DNA of 5,331 bases from Desulfofustis sp. (GTDB taxonomy: Bacteria; Desulfobacterota; Desulfobulbia; Desulfobulbales; Desulfocapsaceae), in assembly GCA_029287755.1 (NCBI GenBank), contig JARFQM010000108.1, positions 1 through 5,331 of the forward strand. Direction: 5' to 3'. Made by a program: the position numbers and the translations under genes. Positions 5,002-5,331 of the stretch are shown in pieces (the first letter of the stretch is position 1; each line of letters starts with the position of its first letter). The notes under the pieces are model-generated. The model worked only from the letters and a program-made list of their open reading frames with translations, did no database searches and was not told where the DNA came from.

Positions 5002-5028
5002 CTGTGTCAACACCCGGTGCTGATACAC
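5002..5028 (-). repeat. Palindromic REP-like sequence, right bracket of the TA module
   Basis: GTGTCAACACC (5004-5014) faces GGTGCTGATACAC (5016-5028), an imperfect palindrome with one 2-nt bulge and one mismatch. It matches the reverse complement of the segment at 4409-4438, so the RelB/RelE-type pair and its promoter sit between two inverted copies about 560 bp apart. It also lies between the ParE-type toxin stop (5068) and the antitoxin promoter and could help end the upstream transcript. Confidence 0.55.
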
Positions 5029-5067
5029 TTGATTTCATGTCCCAAGGGCGTCCGGCTGACCCGGTCT

Positions 5068-5331
5068 CTAATGGTAGTCCTCTTCCCTCTGGTGTCGAAC
5101 CGCTAGAATAGTTACAATGTTTTCTGCCTCAATTTCAAACAGGGCAACATACCCGCCATCTCCAAAACCTATCACCATCTCCCTCAGGAAAGGATTGTCA
5201 GGAGATGCCTTTCTACATGTGAACGGAAAGTCCTGAAGCAGGTCTATGCTCTTTCGAATAGCATCAAGTGCCCGTCGCGCGGCCCCGAGATCGCTCTCAA
5301 CCAGGAATTCGTAGAGCCGCAAAAGGTCTTC
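5068..5331 (-). CDS. ParE-type toxin (type II TA), N-terminus beyond right edge
   Basis: 87 codons are visible, entering the window in frame (EDLLRLYEFLVE) and ending at a TAG at 5070-5068. ParE-family proteins are about 95-100 aa, and EDLLRLYEFL is typically preceded by about ten residues, so only the extreme N-terminus is missing. A TTG codon at 5322 is an internal leucine, not a start. Helices at LRLYEFL and ARRALDAIRKSIDLL, the strand REMVIGFGDGGYVALFEIE and the ending VTILAVRHQREEDY are the ParE pattern. Members bind gyrase or act on the ribosome; which applies here cannot be told. The partner antitoxin should lie just outside the window, upstream on the minus strand. It is a separate locus from the complete pair at 4444-4915, from which it is set apart by about 150 bp holding a palindrome and a promoter. 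Confidence 0.88.
   Translation of the reverse strand, partial: EDLLRLYEFLVESDLGAARRALDAIRKSIDLLQDFPFTCRKASPDNPFLREMVIGFGDGGYVALFEIEAENIVTILAVRHQREEDYH

Noticed and set aside
5068..5322. Complete 84-aa toxin starting at TTG 5322
   Set aside because: The frame stays open to the window edge and the upstream residues EDLL fit the ParE family, so the gene is partial rather than starting at this leucine codon.

Overview
The window looks like a piece of a moderately GC-rich Gram-negative bacterial chromosome. It holds housekeeping and 'house-cleaning' metabolic genes on the left and a more AT-rich accessory patch with toxin-antitoxin (TA) genes on the right. A dapF gene implies lysine/meso-diaminopimelate synthesis. 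The gene mix and style (dapF, pyrimidine nucleotidase, nfo, dtd, an ETHE1-like metallo-beta-lactamase protein) would fit a Desulfuromonas/Geobacter-type deltaproteobacterium, but that taxonomic guess is an inference and nothing here proves it.

Left block, minus strand (about 1-2700), read from right to left. dapF (diaminopimelate epimerase) has a good sigma70-like promoter of its own. A 158-bp spacer follows that contains a long imperfect inverted-repeat element. Then come three tightly packed genes: a HAD pyrimidine 5'-nucleotidase, nfo (endonuclease IV), and the first 34 codons of dtd (D-aminoacyl-tRNA deacylase), which runs off the left edge. The last three are joined by 1-nt (TAATG) and 4-nt (ATGA) stop/start overlaps, so they are probably co-translated. 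Functionally they look like a quality-control set: nucleotide clean-up, abasic-site repair and removal of D-amino acids from tRNA.

Middle block, plus strand (about 2660-4180). A tautomerase-superfamily protein with a preserved Pro2 is divergent from dapF. Next comes a good promoter driving a 73-aa Trp-rich protein of unknown function. That gene overlaps by 10 nt an MBL-fold hydrolase resembling ETHE1-type persulfide dioxygenases and glyoxalase II. A strong hairpin after the hydrolase gene is the likely terminator.

Right block (about 4180-5331). About 265 bp without a convincing gene is followed by two type II TA loci on the minus strand. One is a complete ribbon-helix-helix antitoxin/RelE-type toxin pair with its own promoter and a possible repeated operator. 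The other is a ParE-type toxin whose N-terminus, and presumably its antitoxin, lie beyond the right edge. The complete pair is bracketed by two related palindromic sequences in opposite orientation, which may mark a mobile cassette or insertion into REP-like repeats.

Most of the window is ordinary core metabolism. The parts most worth following up are the unknown 73-aa/MBL pair, the two repeat families (1608-1705; 4409-4438 with 5002-5028), and the bracketed TA module.
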